The position numbers and the translations under genes were made by a program. Under the pieces are notes generated by a model that had not been told where the DNA came from, ran no database searches, and saw only the letters and a program-made list of their open reading frames with translations. From a virus, in IMG/VR virus record IMGVR_UViG_3300044712_001180, positions 1-38,144 of that record: a stretch of 38,144 bases of DNA; one strand, 5' to 3'. Shown here piece after piece: positions 1 through 6,401 of this stretch (positions within the stretch are counted from its first letter, which is position 1; the number at the start of each line of letters is the position of its first letter).

Positions 1-126
1 CTATTTTCAGGTCTAAACACAAATCGCCCTAAATACAGCTTGCCCGCCCCCAAGTAACTGCTTTGCTTGGTTTGGGGCGGGTCGAATTACCCGACATGCC
101 TACTGGGGCTATAGTGCGCCCCCCGC
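1..126. repeat. Terminal direct repeat, left copy
   Basis: These 126 bases recur without a mismatch at 37993-38118. The two copies diverge exactly where the C-rich octamer repeat begins. Such an end-to-end repeat is what an assembler leaves when a circular or terminally redundant genome is linearised at an arbitrary point. The unique length would then be about 37,992 bp. A true short terminal repeat of the packaged DNA is the alternative. Confidence 0.9.
43..81. other. GC-rich hairpin within the terminal repeat
   Basis: CCCGCCCC at 43-50 is complementary to GGGGCGGG at 74-81, and CAAG at 51-54 can pair with CTTG at 66-69, giving a long hairpin. A second, mutually exclusive hairpin, CGGGT(78-82)/ACCCG(89-93), follows directly. 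Together with the octamer repeat next door this is a candidate for an origin, a packaging signal or a transcription terminator. The sequence alone does not decide. Confidence 0.45.
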
Positions 127-153
127 CCCCCCGCCCCCCCGCCCCCCCGCCCC
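118..153. repeat. GCCCCCCC octamer tandem repeat (G-quadruplex-prone)
   Basis: Single G residues at 125, 133, 141 and 149 are each followed by runs of C7, the last run being C4. This makes an 8-bp tandem repeat. The lower strand therefore carries four runs of seven or more G, a textbook G-quadruplex sequence, and the upper strand can form an i-motif. The assembly breaks here. Copy number is uncertain because sequencers handle such tracts badly. Confidence 0.8.
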
Positions 154-154
154 T

Positions 155-179
155 GTAGTAACTACCACTTACTACTTTT
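155..179 (+). terminator. Possible rightward terminator hairpin
   Basis: GTAGTA at 155-160 pairs with TACTAC at 170-175 across a 9-nt loop and is followed by TTTTAG. The stem is short and AT-rich, so it would be a weak intrinsic terminator. In the circular genome it lies after the last rightward micro-ORF (stop codon at position 57 of this copy) and before the structured region. Confidence 0.35.
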
Positions 180-227
180 AGGGGGTGGGGCGAACGTAGT
201 GAGGCCCCTATTGGCTTAATTTAGTTA

Positions 228-760
228 CAGCGTGCAAGGCTGAGCCATTCGGGTTTCAGCGTATGCCCACACCTCACCCCTTGGCAGGAGAGAGATGCGG
301 GAGCATGTAAGGCACGCCAAACTGGGAAGCTGTAGAGGCCGCATCCGTGCAACAGTCCCCACGGCATCATCTCATTTCAAGGGTGCGGTCTTAGCGCAGT
401 TGCACGGCACTCACCCATGCCCACTCTGCAAGCTGGCTGCATGGCGATGGAGTTAAGCGCGGTTGGTAAGCAAAAGCAGCGTTGAGGGAACGGCCTGGCC
501 TTTGGACGGACAGGGCAGAAACCGCCTTACATTTCAGCCCTTATCGGGCACGGCTTCCATGCTATTCAGGCGGGTTGCCCGGTTGGCTTCTGCCGGCTGG
601 CAGGTGCGGGACGCCATAGACTGAACACATTACCTCAACGCTGCGCTCGCCCTTTCGTTGGTCAGGCCGCGCACCGTTAAATTGATCGTGGCAGGGCTCC
701 CTGTTAGGGTGGCCGCTCACGGTTGCAAGCTTTTCTGTGGGCGATGCGCCCCACGTCCCT
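228..760. ncRNA. Candidate large structured non-coding RNA
   Basis: No convincing gene lies in this stretch, but it is full of perfect inverted repeats. One set is nested five deep: 457-462/667-672 (6 bp), 476-487/633-644 (12 bp), 514-520/588-594 (7 bp), 522-527/568-573 (6 bp) and 537-540/546-549 (4 bp). To its left are 294-300/339-345 (7 bp), 345-353/399-407 (9 bp), 415-420/439-444 (6 bp) and a bulged hairpin 239-260. To its right are hairpins 692-703 and 737-754. Nested long-range pairing in an otherwise gene-packed phage is typical of ornate phage RNAs such as GOLLD or ROOL, but I do not recognise a known family. The strand is undecided: there is no clear promoter or U-tract. The lower strand would be the 3-prime extension of the HNH transcript. 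Exact ends are unknown. Confidence 0.55.
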
Positions 761-784
761 TGATTTGCTGTGCTGTCTCTGTAA

Positions 785-1255
785 TTAAACATGAGTCCAA
801 GCAGTCCGATTGATTACCTTGTGAACCGTGACGCGGGCCAAGCCCAAGCTACGGGCGAGGGCGGATTGAGATATGCCACCCAGCGCGTATCTTTTCCTTA
901 TCTCCATAACGGTCTCGGAGTTTAGAACCCGCTTCCAATGGCTGTCGCCACGGGGAAGCTTGGCCCGCCCCTTGCGCCACATGTCCTTAGTGTTTTCGCC
1001 CTTGGTGCCCAGGAACAGGTGATCGGGATTAACGCAGCCGCGATTATCGCATTTGTGACAGACGCATTGCCCGTCTGGAATGGGGCCGTGCTTTAGCCAG
1101 TAACTTATGCGGTGAGCCCGATAAGCTCGGTTCTCGGCATTGAAATCACCATACCCGCGCCACGTTTTACCCGCCTGCCATTCCCAGCAATCATCCCTAC
1201 CCTTAATGACAACACGCGACCAAAACTTGGCGGCATCAATCTTGTTTGGATTCAT
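785..1255 (-). CDS. HNH homing-type endonuclease
   Basis: This 156-residue protein matches the HNH_3 homing nuclease pattern. It has an N-terminal WEW segment, His49, a CHKC knuckle (66-69), and CVNPDH (74-79), which carries the catalytic Asn/His and further zinc ligands. Residues about 115-150 form a predicted helix-turn-helix (SQSALARSLGLARVTVHKVI) like the NUMOD modules that aid DNA recognition. It would make a nick or double-strand break in DNA and may be a free-standing mobile gene. It lies between two hairpins and the structured RNA region and is separated from the upstream operon by a terminator, so it is probably expressed on its own. Confidence 0.85.
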   Translation of the reverse strand: MNPNKIDAAKFWSRVVIKGRDDCWEWQAGKTWRGYGDFNAENRAYRAHRISYWLKHGPIPDGQCVCHKCDNRGCVNPDHLFLGTKGENTKDMWRKGRAKLPRGDSHWKRVLNSETVMEIRKRYALGGISQSALARSLGLARVTVHKVINRTAWTHV

Positions 1256-1289
1256 ATTTAATTTCAGAGAAAGAACAACAGGCCCAAAG

Positions 1290-1326
1290 AAGAAGCCCGG
1301 CCAGTACGAGTGAACTCGGGCTTCTT
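1290..1326 (-). terminator. Perfect 10-bp stem in the HNH leader
   Basis: AAGAAGCCCG at 1290-1299 is an exact inverted copy of CGGGCTTCTT at 1317-1326. Read leftward, the stem ends in TTCTTCTTT, which makes a plausible intrinsic terminator or attenuator about 35 bases before the HNH start. A competing hairpin CGAGT/ACTCG (1307-1318) shares its inner arm. Read rightward it has few T residues after it. Confidence 0.5.
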
Positions 1327-1385
1327 AGAAGTGGGTTGCCCCCCTCCAAATAGGACTAGCTGTTGTACTGAGCACCCCCACCGTA

Positions 1386-1400
1386 GTTCTAACAGTTAGA
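1386..1400. promoter_or_regulatory. TCTAACAGTTAGA palindrome, copy 1
   Basis: The 13-bp palindrome (6-bp arms, 1-bp spacer) at 1388-1400 is identical to that at 9464-9476. GTTCTAAC at 1386-1393 also occurs at 36326-36333 and 37783-37790. It lies between two operons, just beyond a terminator. I read it as an operator or promoter element. Confidence 0.4.
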
Positions 1401-1410
1401 CCTGGGCAAG

Positions 1411-1439
1411 AAAAAAGTGGGCTTTAGGCTAACTTTTTT
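1411..1439 (-). terminator. Bidirectional terminator at the end of the leftward operon
   Basis: AAAAAAGT at 1411-1418 pairs with ACTTTTTT at 1432-1439. Both strands therefore have a stem flanked by A and T runs. It overlaps the stop codon of the 1429-1635 gene and most likely ends the leftward operon that begins near 2983-3316. Confidence 0.65.
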
Positions 1440-1635
1440 CGGGGGTGGGGGCAGCTATGGCGGTAATGTCGGCATCTGACGGATACCCGTTGGCGTCCAC
1501 GCGATTAACGAAATCCACCGTTTTGATTACCCATGTTACCCCGCGTGCGGTGAAAATATCGCCGGGATTAATGTCTTTTCTTCCGCAGGTGTTCAAGCTG
1601 GCCGTCATAAATGGCGGTTTATCTTCTTGGTTCAT
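1429..1635 (-). CDS. Hypothetical small protein
   Basis: This 68-residue protein of unknown function is last in the leftward operon. Its central part (GDIFTARGVTWVIKTVDFV) looks like a small beta-rich fold. It overlaps the upstream gene by an ATGA junction, which suggests translational coupling. The terminator covers its last codons. No motif allows a function to be assigned. Confidence 0.65.
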   Translation of the reverse strand: MNQEDKPPFMTASLNTCGRKDINPGDIFTARGVTWVIKTVDFVNRVDANGYPSDADITAIAAPTPEKS

Positions 1636-1925
1636 AGTGATTCGCCCCCTTCGCCCCTCTTGGCCCTTGGGGTGGGGCGGTTAAATTTTTCGCACAGCTT
1701 TGAGAGAACACCCCGCCTATATTGAAGCGCGGCCACGGCGGCATCAACCGCGTTCTTTTCTTTGAGAATAAGCCAATCAACGGCCGCGTCTTTCGTGTCA
1801 AAGTAACAGCCCCAATCAGAATTTTTGGCCTCCCTCTTTCCATTGGAAAAGACAACAAAGCTGCCTGTTTCGCGTTCTATCTCTACGGCGAAAACATCGC
1901 CAAACCTTGCCCGATACTTTTTCAT
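1632..1925 (-). CDS. Hypothetical protein
   Basis: A 97-residue protein. The N-terminal half alternates charged and hydrophobic residues (KKYRARFGDVFAVEIERET), suggesting a beta sheet. The second half is helical and ends in a basic tail. It is coupled by a 4-base overlap to the gene downstream and lies 3 bases from the gene upstream. I see no recognisable family. Confidence 0.7.
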   Translation of the reverse strand: MKKYRARFGDVFAVEIERETGSFVVFSNGKREAKNSDWGCYFDTKDAAVDWLILKEKNAVDAAVAALQYRRGVLSKLCEKFNRPTPRAKRGEGGESL

Positions 1926-1928
1926 GGC

Positions 1929-2225
1929 TTATTCGCCCCCCTTAGTGGCTGAGGCGAGGGCGGCACGGTTGCGCTCAATCTGCTCATTAACAAATGAGGC
2001 CTTGGTATAGTGCGGCCCGTCTTTCAACAGGTCGGCAACCATTAGGAGCATCCGGGTATTGGCCTCCATCGCCCCCACCAGCGCGGCTATGGTTGCCTTG
2101 TCTTGGGCGAGTTCGCCTTTCAGCTTATTGTGTTGGGCAGAGAGGCGCATAAAGTCGGCGTGAGGGTCGCCCCCCGCTGCGACTGGCGAACTGTCTTGAG
2201 GTTTAACTGAGGGATTTTTGTTCAT
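1929..2225 (-). CDS. Hypothetical helical protein
   Basis: A 98-residue protein with a polar N-terminus and a long heptad-like helix in the middle (residues about 28-65), probably a coiled coil. Function is unknown. The start follows a C-rich leader ending AACCATCCCC rather than a Shine-Dalgarno motif. The 2983 gene has the same leader, which supports both starts. Confidence 0.7.
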   Translation of the reverse strand: MNKNPSVKPQDSSPVAAGGDPHADFMRLSAQHNKLKGELAQDKATIAALVGAMEANTRMLLMVADLLKDGPHYTKASFVNEQIERNRAALASATKGGE

Positions 2226-2246
2226 GGGGATGGTTATTGGGTTGGG

Positions 2247-2822
2247 TTAGACTGCCTGTAGGGTGAGGGGTTGATCTACTTGGCCCCACTGTTGGGCCAT
2301 TGCGGATGCTATGCCGGATAGGGTCTTGCTGCGCTCTTTCCAGCGGGTGGGGCTGGGCGGCATCTTATGCACGCGGGCCTCCCGCCCGGAAACGATATTA
2401 GTCGGGACCAGCTTGGGCAGTCCCTTTAGCCAGAGGCACGTTGCCTTGACCTCGCCATGCCCAAATTGCCAAGGCTGGATAATCTGGTCGGGCTTGCGCC
2501 ATACCGTGGACAAGCGACCAATCGGGTTTTCAACGGCAACCCTGTCTGCGTATGGTTCAAATTGGCGGGCAAACGCTATGGCGTCCCGCTGTTCCGCCTC
2601 TCGCCCCGCCCACCATCTTGCCCCCGAAACGGCAAGGTGCGTGCAGGGCGGGTGGGCGACTATCAAATCCCAGCACCCGTCTAGCACGCGATCTACTGGG
2701 CATTGATAGTGCTGGCCCGGTATTTCGGTGGGAAGCAAATCGCAGCTCCATGCGTCATGTCCGCGCTGGGCAAATGCCTCACGGACCACCCCGCTAAACT
2801 CACATGCAATCAGGACGCGCAT
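2247..2822 (-). CDS. C5 cytosine DNA methyltransferase-like protein
   Basis: This 191-residue protein belongs to the short phage relatives of C5-cytosine methyltransferases. The N-terminus MRVLIACEFSGVV is the cofactor-binding strand and loop, AHPPC (56-60) is motif IV with the catalytic cysteine Cys60, and VENP (97-100) is motif VI. It is far shorter than classical enzymes and lacks an obvious target-recognition domain, so activity and specificity are unclear. A role in marking phage DNA against restriction is an inference. The start overlaps the upstream gene by 13 bases. Confidence 0.8.
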   Translation of the reverse strand: MRVLIACEFSGVVREAFAQRGHDAWSCDLLPTEIPGQHYQCPVDRVLDGCWDLIVAHPPCTHLAVSGARWWAGREAEQRDAIAFARQFEPYADRVAVENPIGRLSTVWRKPDQIIQPWQFGHGEVKATCLWLKGLPKLVPTNIVSGREARVHKMPPSPTRWKERSKTLSGIASAMAQQWGQVDQPLTLQAV

Positions 2823-2983
2823 GTGAGCTTGGCAACCAAAGCGGCCTTTATCTCATTGCGCCGCCCTGCCAGAAATCCGGCCCACTTACGGGCAAGCTCG
2901 GGGTTGTGGTGGCGCAGTTCCTTGGCAGAAAGATAAACGGGGCGCAGCCCGGCCTCTTTGCGTAGTTGAGTAAGCGATTTCAT
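2810..2983 (-). CDS. Small basic hypothetical protein
   Basis: A 57-residue, Lys/Arg-rich, mostly helical protein (LSAKELRHHNPELARKWAGF). The start is set by the leader AATAACCATCCCCACA directly before ATG, the same leader as for the 2225 gene. It runs 13 bases into the methyltransferase homologue. It may be a small DNA- or partner-binding protein; no family is recognised. Confidence 0.6.
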   Translation of the reverse strand: MKSLTQLRKEAGLRPVYLSAKELRHHNPELARKWAGFLAGRRNEIKAALVAKLTCAS

Positions 2984-3115
2984 TGTGGGGATGGTTATTT
3001 ATGTGGGATGGTTTGGGCGGGATTGCCCTTTCGATAGAGAGAGGCTGCAACCCCAAGCCGCCAACCGCAACCCGAAACCGATTACAACGCCCCACCTGTT
3101 TATAACGGCTCTAAC

Positions 3116-3316
3116 CTACTTCCCGAAGGGATGGCGGGACGCCCGCTCGCACCGTAGCTGCTCCTTAAAACCCTCCCCACAGGCCCAGCAACGGTCATGG
3201 CTGACCTTGATGTTGTGGGAGCGGCAGAAGGCTAGCCCCTCGCCATGATCTTCGCACCACGGGCACAGGACTGCCGTCATAGATTGGGCATCTATGGAGA
3301 TAAAGCAGCGGGGCAT
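3116..3316 (-). CDS. Zinc-ribbon-like small protein
   Basis: A 66-residue protein with ligand pairs CPWC and CWAC plus a further Cys and His between them, consistent with one or two zinc-binding knuckles. I chose the ATG at 3316 because it begins just before a compact fold; an upstream extension to 3406 is possible. It is divergent from the rightward operon that starts at 3428. A nucleic-acid or protein adaptor role is a guess. Confidence 0.55.
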   Translation of the reverse strand: MPRCFISIDAQSMTAVLCPWCEDHGEGLAFCRSHNIKVSHDRCWACGEGFKEQLRCERASRHPFGK

Positions 3317-3427
3317 TTCACTTTGCACGCCCCAATGTAACACCGATTCGCCCCGCCCGCCATTACAAGTAGGGGTAACTTTAGTATTGCCTATAGGGTA
3401 TAACACCTAGAACAATGCAGGGGCAAC
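3317..3427 (+). promoter_or_regulatory. Divergent intergenic region with likely rightward promoter
   Basis: This is the start of the long rightward region. TATAAC at 3399-3404 makes a plausible -10 box 24 bases before the ATG at 3428. There is no good TTGACA match at the right distance. CTATAGGGTATAAC (3391-3404) and nearby CTAGAAC resemble elements in the other control regions of this genome. Confidence 0.35.
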
Positions 3428-3682
3428 ATGAAAACCGCCGATAAAATGCAATGGATTCTCGTGCAGCGGTGTCGGGCATACGACGCCATTAGCACCCTGG
3501 CTAACGCCAAAAAGAAGATTGGGGGCGAATACGACGAACGCCTCCGCAAGTGTAAGGATTACGCCGAGTCTCTTAGGATTAAGCAAAGCGACCCGGAGCA
3601 AATGGAAATGTTTGATTTCGCCTCCCTGCTGTCACCCGAAATTGACCGATTGTTGGACGCACCCACACATGGGCTGGATTGA
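3428..3682 (+). CDS. Hypothetical protein, first gene of the rightward operon
   Basis: An 84-residue, highly charged helical protein. Its position right after the divergent promoter region and its 1-base stop/start overlap with the next gene make it the head of a coupled operon. No motif is recognised. An early or middle accessory role is possible. Confidence 0.7.
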   Translation: MKTADKMQWILVQRCRAYDAISTLANAKKKIGGEYDERLRKCKDYAESLRIKQSDPEQMEMFDFASLLSPEIDRLLDAPTHGLD

Positions 3683-4104
3683 TGCACACGCAGCAGTTGA
3701 GCATTAACCAGCAAGACCACTCCCACGAGGTAGAGCGGAGCGAAGAAGCCGCAATAGTCGGGGAGATTGCCCGCCACTTCCTAGACCTACGGGAAGCAAC
3801 GTCTGCTTATCGCGCCTCCCTCCTAATCACAAAGCTGCATTGCTTGGGGCAGGTTCACCCCGAGGCTCTTTGGCTGGTTCTCTCCCTTCTGACGGGCGAC
3901 TTGTCAGAGATCACCCGCTCATATTCTGACATGGGGAAGGAACACGCAAAATCAAAACAAGCTGTGGAACAAGAGAGGTCTAGAGCAATGGAGGGAATCT
4001 CCCGTCACTTCCCCCACCTAGCCAAAGCCGTAATTGAGCTTCGCCACATCACCGCCCAAATCGGCCCAAAGAAATTCACCGTGGAAATTACCAGAGAGCT
4101 ATGA
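3682..4104 (+). CDS. Putative helix-turn-helix regulator
   Basis: A 140-residue all-helical protein. Residues about 80-120 (DLSEITRSYSDMGKEHAKSK, then AVEQERSRAMEGI) read like a sigma-70 region-4 type helix-turn-helix in which a recognition helix is followed by a long helix. From its place at the head of the late region I infer a transcription regulator. The ATG at 3682 overlaps the previous stop (TGATG), which favours it over the TTG at 3679. Confidence 0.55.
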   Translation: MHTQQLSINQQDHSHEVERSEEAAIVGEIARHFLDLREATSAYRASLLITKLHCLGQVHPEALWLVLSLLTGDLSEITRSYSDMGKEHAKSKQAVEQERSRAMEGISRHFPHLAKAVIELRHITAQIGPKKFTVEITREL

Positions 4105-4625
4105 CCATTGCAGAACTATACGCTGAGCGTTGCAAGAAACCCGAGCAGGATGCCGACATTTGGGAACACCTGCCCACCCTGCGCACTTATGCCGAGAAGG
4201 TAAGGCATATTACTGAATTTGGGGTGAGGACCGGCAACAGCACAACGGGCTTGCTCATGGGGCTTTCCCGCTTTGGCGGGGAAATGGTCAGTTATGAAAT
4301 TGAGGGGCAGCGTTACCACCCACCGAAAATTCCCGGTGTAACCTGGGCGTGGCATCAGGCAGACACGGCGAAACTGGAATCAATCGCCCCCACCGAACTT
4401 CTTTTCATTGATTCATGCCATGAGACAGACCACGTTAAGAAGGAGCTTCGCTTCGCCCCCCTTGTCAGCAAATACATCATCTTCCATGACACGGCCCTAG
4501 ATTGGCCCGGCGGGGATAGGGTGAGGGTAGCGCGGGACGCCTTCCTGTTGGCTAATCCTGAATGGATTCTGCAATGCGAGTGGCAGAACTGCAATGGCCT
4601 GTCTGTTTTGGAGAGAATCAAATGA
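4101..4625 (+). CDS. Class I SAM-dependent methyltransferase-like protein
   Basis: A 174-residue protein with the Rossmann features of the CmcI/Methyltransf_24 group: ITEFGVRTGNST is the glycine-rich cofactor loop, LLFIDSCHETDH is the acidic strand with Asp and His, and IIFHDT closes the sheet. Relatives O-methylate sugars or small molecules, so DNA is a less likely substrate. It is coupled to genes on both sides by 4-base overlaps and lies just before the radical SAM gene. That suggests a shared modification pathway, perhaps of a glycan. The substrate is unknown. Confidence 0.7.
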   Translation: MTIAELYAERCKKPEQDADIWEHLPTLRTYAEKVRHITEFGVRTGNSTTGLLMGLSRFGGEMVSYEIEGQRYHPPKIPGVTWAWHQADTAKLESIAPTELLFIDSCHETDHVKKELRFAPLVSKYIIFHDTALDWPGGDRVRVARDAFLLANPEWILQCEWQNCNGLSVLERIK

Positions 4626-4807
4626 AGCCGGGCGACAAAGTAATCAGACCGGGCAAACCAGACGAGGTTTTCACCGTAGAGCCTGACGGGTTCTTTGCCG
4701 TTCGGCACTACGGCCCACCGGGCTTTAACCATGTGGATAAAAAATGGTATCTGAATTGCGAGATACTAGACTTGGCATTGGCCAAGGTTGAATTTGTAAC
4801 CCCCTAA
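4622..4807 (+). CDS. Hypothetical small beta-rich protein
   Basis: A 61-residue protein beginning MKPGDKVIRPGKPDEVFTV, which reads like a small SH3-type barrel. The start is fixed by an ATGA overlap with the methyltransferase gene. It ends 4 bases before the radical SAM gene and may be an accessory to either neighbour. Confidence 0.65.
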   Translation: MKPGDKVIRPGKPDEVFTVEPDGFFAVRHYGPPGFNHVDKKWYLNCEILDLALAKVEFVTP

Positions 4808-4811
4808 ACTT

Positions 4812-6152
4812 ATGCGCGTACTCTTTTCAAACCCCCCCTGGTGGTCCGTTGGTGATCGGGGCGAGGTAAGGGCGGGCATCCGTGCCGGTAGTCGCTGGCC
4901 CTTCACCGTCCCTACGAACAGCCGCCCAGACCTTCCCGCATACGGGGAATACCTCCCTGCCCCGCAATTTATGATGTTCGCCGCTTCATGGGCGCAACGC
5001 GCCTTTCCCAACGCAGAAGTGGTGATGCGCGATTCACTGGCTAGGCGCGAAAGCTACGCCACCTATCTAGAACATATCGCCGGGTACAAATATGATTATA
5101 TCATTCTAGAGACGGCCACCCCCTCGTGGGAGCATGACAGGCACGTAATCAAGCTGATTGGTGAAGCCGCCCCCAAGTCTAAAATCATCGTGGTCGGCAC
5201 CATCACCACCACCCACGGCAAGGAAATCACAGACCTGGGCCATGCCGCAATCCTTGGTGAGTATGAGAAAGGGGTTGTGCGGGCGATCAACGGAGAGTGG
5301 GGAATCGTTAAGCACGACCTGCTAACCCTGGAGGAAATGAACGGTGCGCCCTACCCGATGTATGATGAGAAGTTCGCCCTGACCTATTACGACGCCTGCC
5401 CCTCGGGACAATTGCAGCCGGAGCTAACGGTGTGGACTAGCCGGGGCTGCCCGTATAAATGCTGCTTCTGTGCCTGGCCAGCCGTGATGACCAATAACGA
5501 CCCGGATGGAAACTCCCCCCGCAAGGTCCGCTACTATACCCCGGAATATGTTGAGGGCTGGATTCGTGCCCGCCTGGTCAAAAACCCCTTCATCAAGTCG
5601 GTCCGGCTCGATGATGATACCCAAAATCTAGGCGACAAGCACACTATCAGAATCGCCCAAGCCATGAAGCGCATTGGCCTCCCCTGGTCTGCCATGTGCC
5701 GAGCCGATACCGTTAAACTGGAAACGTGGAACATTATGCAGGATGCCGGCTGCTTCGGGGTGAAGATCGGCATGGAGTCGGGTAGTCAGGAAGTGATTGA
5801 TAAGATCATCAACAAGAGGCTGGACCTGGCTGACATTGAATCGCGCATTCTGCCCTACCTGAAAGGCATTGGCCTAAAGGTGCATACTACTTGGACAGTT
5901 GGCCTCCCCGGAGAAACGCCCCCCCAATCAAATGAAACATTGAGGATGATTGAGCGGTTATACAGCAAGGGGCTTCACCAGACCCATCAGCTAAGTGGGA
6001 CTGCCACGATTGAAGGAACGCCGATGGACAAGATAGCCAGAGGCGAGAAGCTAAAGGCTTACCCCGGTGCATCCAATGAAGGGCTCACCATTACGGGCGA
6101 TGGACAGGCCAAGATAGAGGCTATGGCTCGCGCCCTCCCGCCCCCACAATGA
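4812..6152 (+). CDS. B12-binding-type radical SAM protein
   Basis: At 446 residues this is one of the larger cargo proteins. The N-terminal ~190 residues have the order of a cobalamin-binding Rossmann domain (YDYIILETATPSW, then KIIVVGTITTTHG), although the classical DxHxxG cobalamin motif is not seen. The radical SAM domain follows, with CPYKCCFC giving the CX3CX2C cluster ligands Cys213, Cys217 and Cys220. GMESGSQEVIDKI and TWTVGLPGET are further hallmarks of the family. Such enzymes use a 4Fe-4S cluster to make a 5-deoxyadenosyl radical and methylate or rearrange unreactive carbons in lipids, tetrapyrroles, peptides or antibiotics. A phage copy between a methyltransferase and structural genes is unusual. 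The substrate cannot be inferred. Confidence 0.85.
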   Translation: MRVLFSNPPWWSVGDRGEVRAGIRAGSRWPFTVPTNSRPDLPAYGEYLPAPQFMMFAASWAQRAFPNAEVVMRDSLARRESYATYLEHIAGYKYDYIILETATPSWEHDRHVIKLIGEAAPKSKIIVVGTITTTHGKEITDLGHAAILGEYEKGVVRAINGEWGIVKHDLLTLEEMNGAPYPMYDEKFALTYYDACPSGQLQPELTVWTSRGCPYKCCFCAWPAVMTNNDPDGNSPRKVRYYTPEYVEGWIRARLVKNPFIKSVRLDDDTQNLGDKHTIRIAQAMKRIGLPWSAMCRADTVKLETWNIMQDAGCFGVKIGMESGSQEVIDKIINKRLDLADIESRILPYLKGIGLKVHTTWTVGLPGETPPQSNETLRMIERLYSKGLHQTHQLSGTATIEGTPMDKIARGEKLKAYPGASNEGLTITGDGQAKIEAMARALPPPQ

Positions 6153-6391
6153 CCTACACAGACTACAACCAAGTCCCGTTGGGGCTATACGTTATGCGTG
6201 CCCGCCACGAATCAGCCAACGGCCAGCCCATCCTGCACCTCAGACTAAAGACCAATGATGGCCCTTGGTATGACGCCCCAAGCGTGCCCACCCACAGCCA
6301 AGGAGTAAAAGGCTATGACGAGTTCTGGCAATGGGCCGTGGCCAGCCTCCCCGTTTGGGAATATCCAACAGAGATTAAGGCCGCATTGTAA
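6149..6391 (+). CDS. Hypothetical protein
   Basis: An 80-residue, aromatic-rich protein of unknown fold. It is coupled to the radical SAM gene by a 4-base overlap, so it could be a small partner of that enzyme. Nothing in its sequence shows this directly. Confidence 0.65.
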   Translation: MTYTDYNQVPLGLYVMRARHESANGQPILHLRLKTNDGPWYDAPSVPTHSQGVKGYDEFWQWAVASLPVWEYPTEIKAAL

Positions 6392-6401
6392 CGCAAATAA
6401 C

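Noticed and set aside
78-93. T-arm-like GGGTCGAATTACCC suggesting a tRNA
   Set aside because: The stem and loop lengths are wrong and no acceptor, D or anticodon arms surround it. No tRNA was found anywhere.
118-153. CRISPR-like array
   Set aside because: The octamers have no spacers; it is a simple tandem repeat.
295-456. 53-residue frame with an AGGAG-like leader before ATG
   Set aside because: It has a rare Shine-Dalgarno-like sequence and an HPCPLC motif, but it lies wholly within the perfect stems 294-300/339-345, 345-353/399-407 and 415-420/439-444, so RNA structure explains the sequence better.
228-760. Group I intron or HEARO/omega RNA beside an HNH gene
   Set aside because: No exons of a split gene flank the region, no conserved group I core could be found, and the HNH protein (156 residues) is not an IscB/IsrB-type protein.
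562-792. 76-residue leftward frame after the HNH gene
   Set aside because: Low-complexity, mixed composition with no motif; it covers the 12-bp and 7-bp nested stems and overlaps the HNH stop. Likely non-coding.
2311-2706. 131-residue rightward frame
   Set aside because: Antisense shadow of the C5-methyltransferase homologue, which has clear motifs on the other strand.
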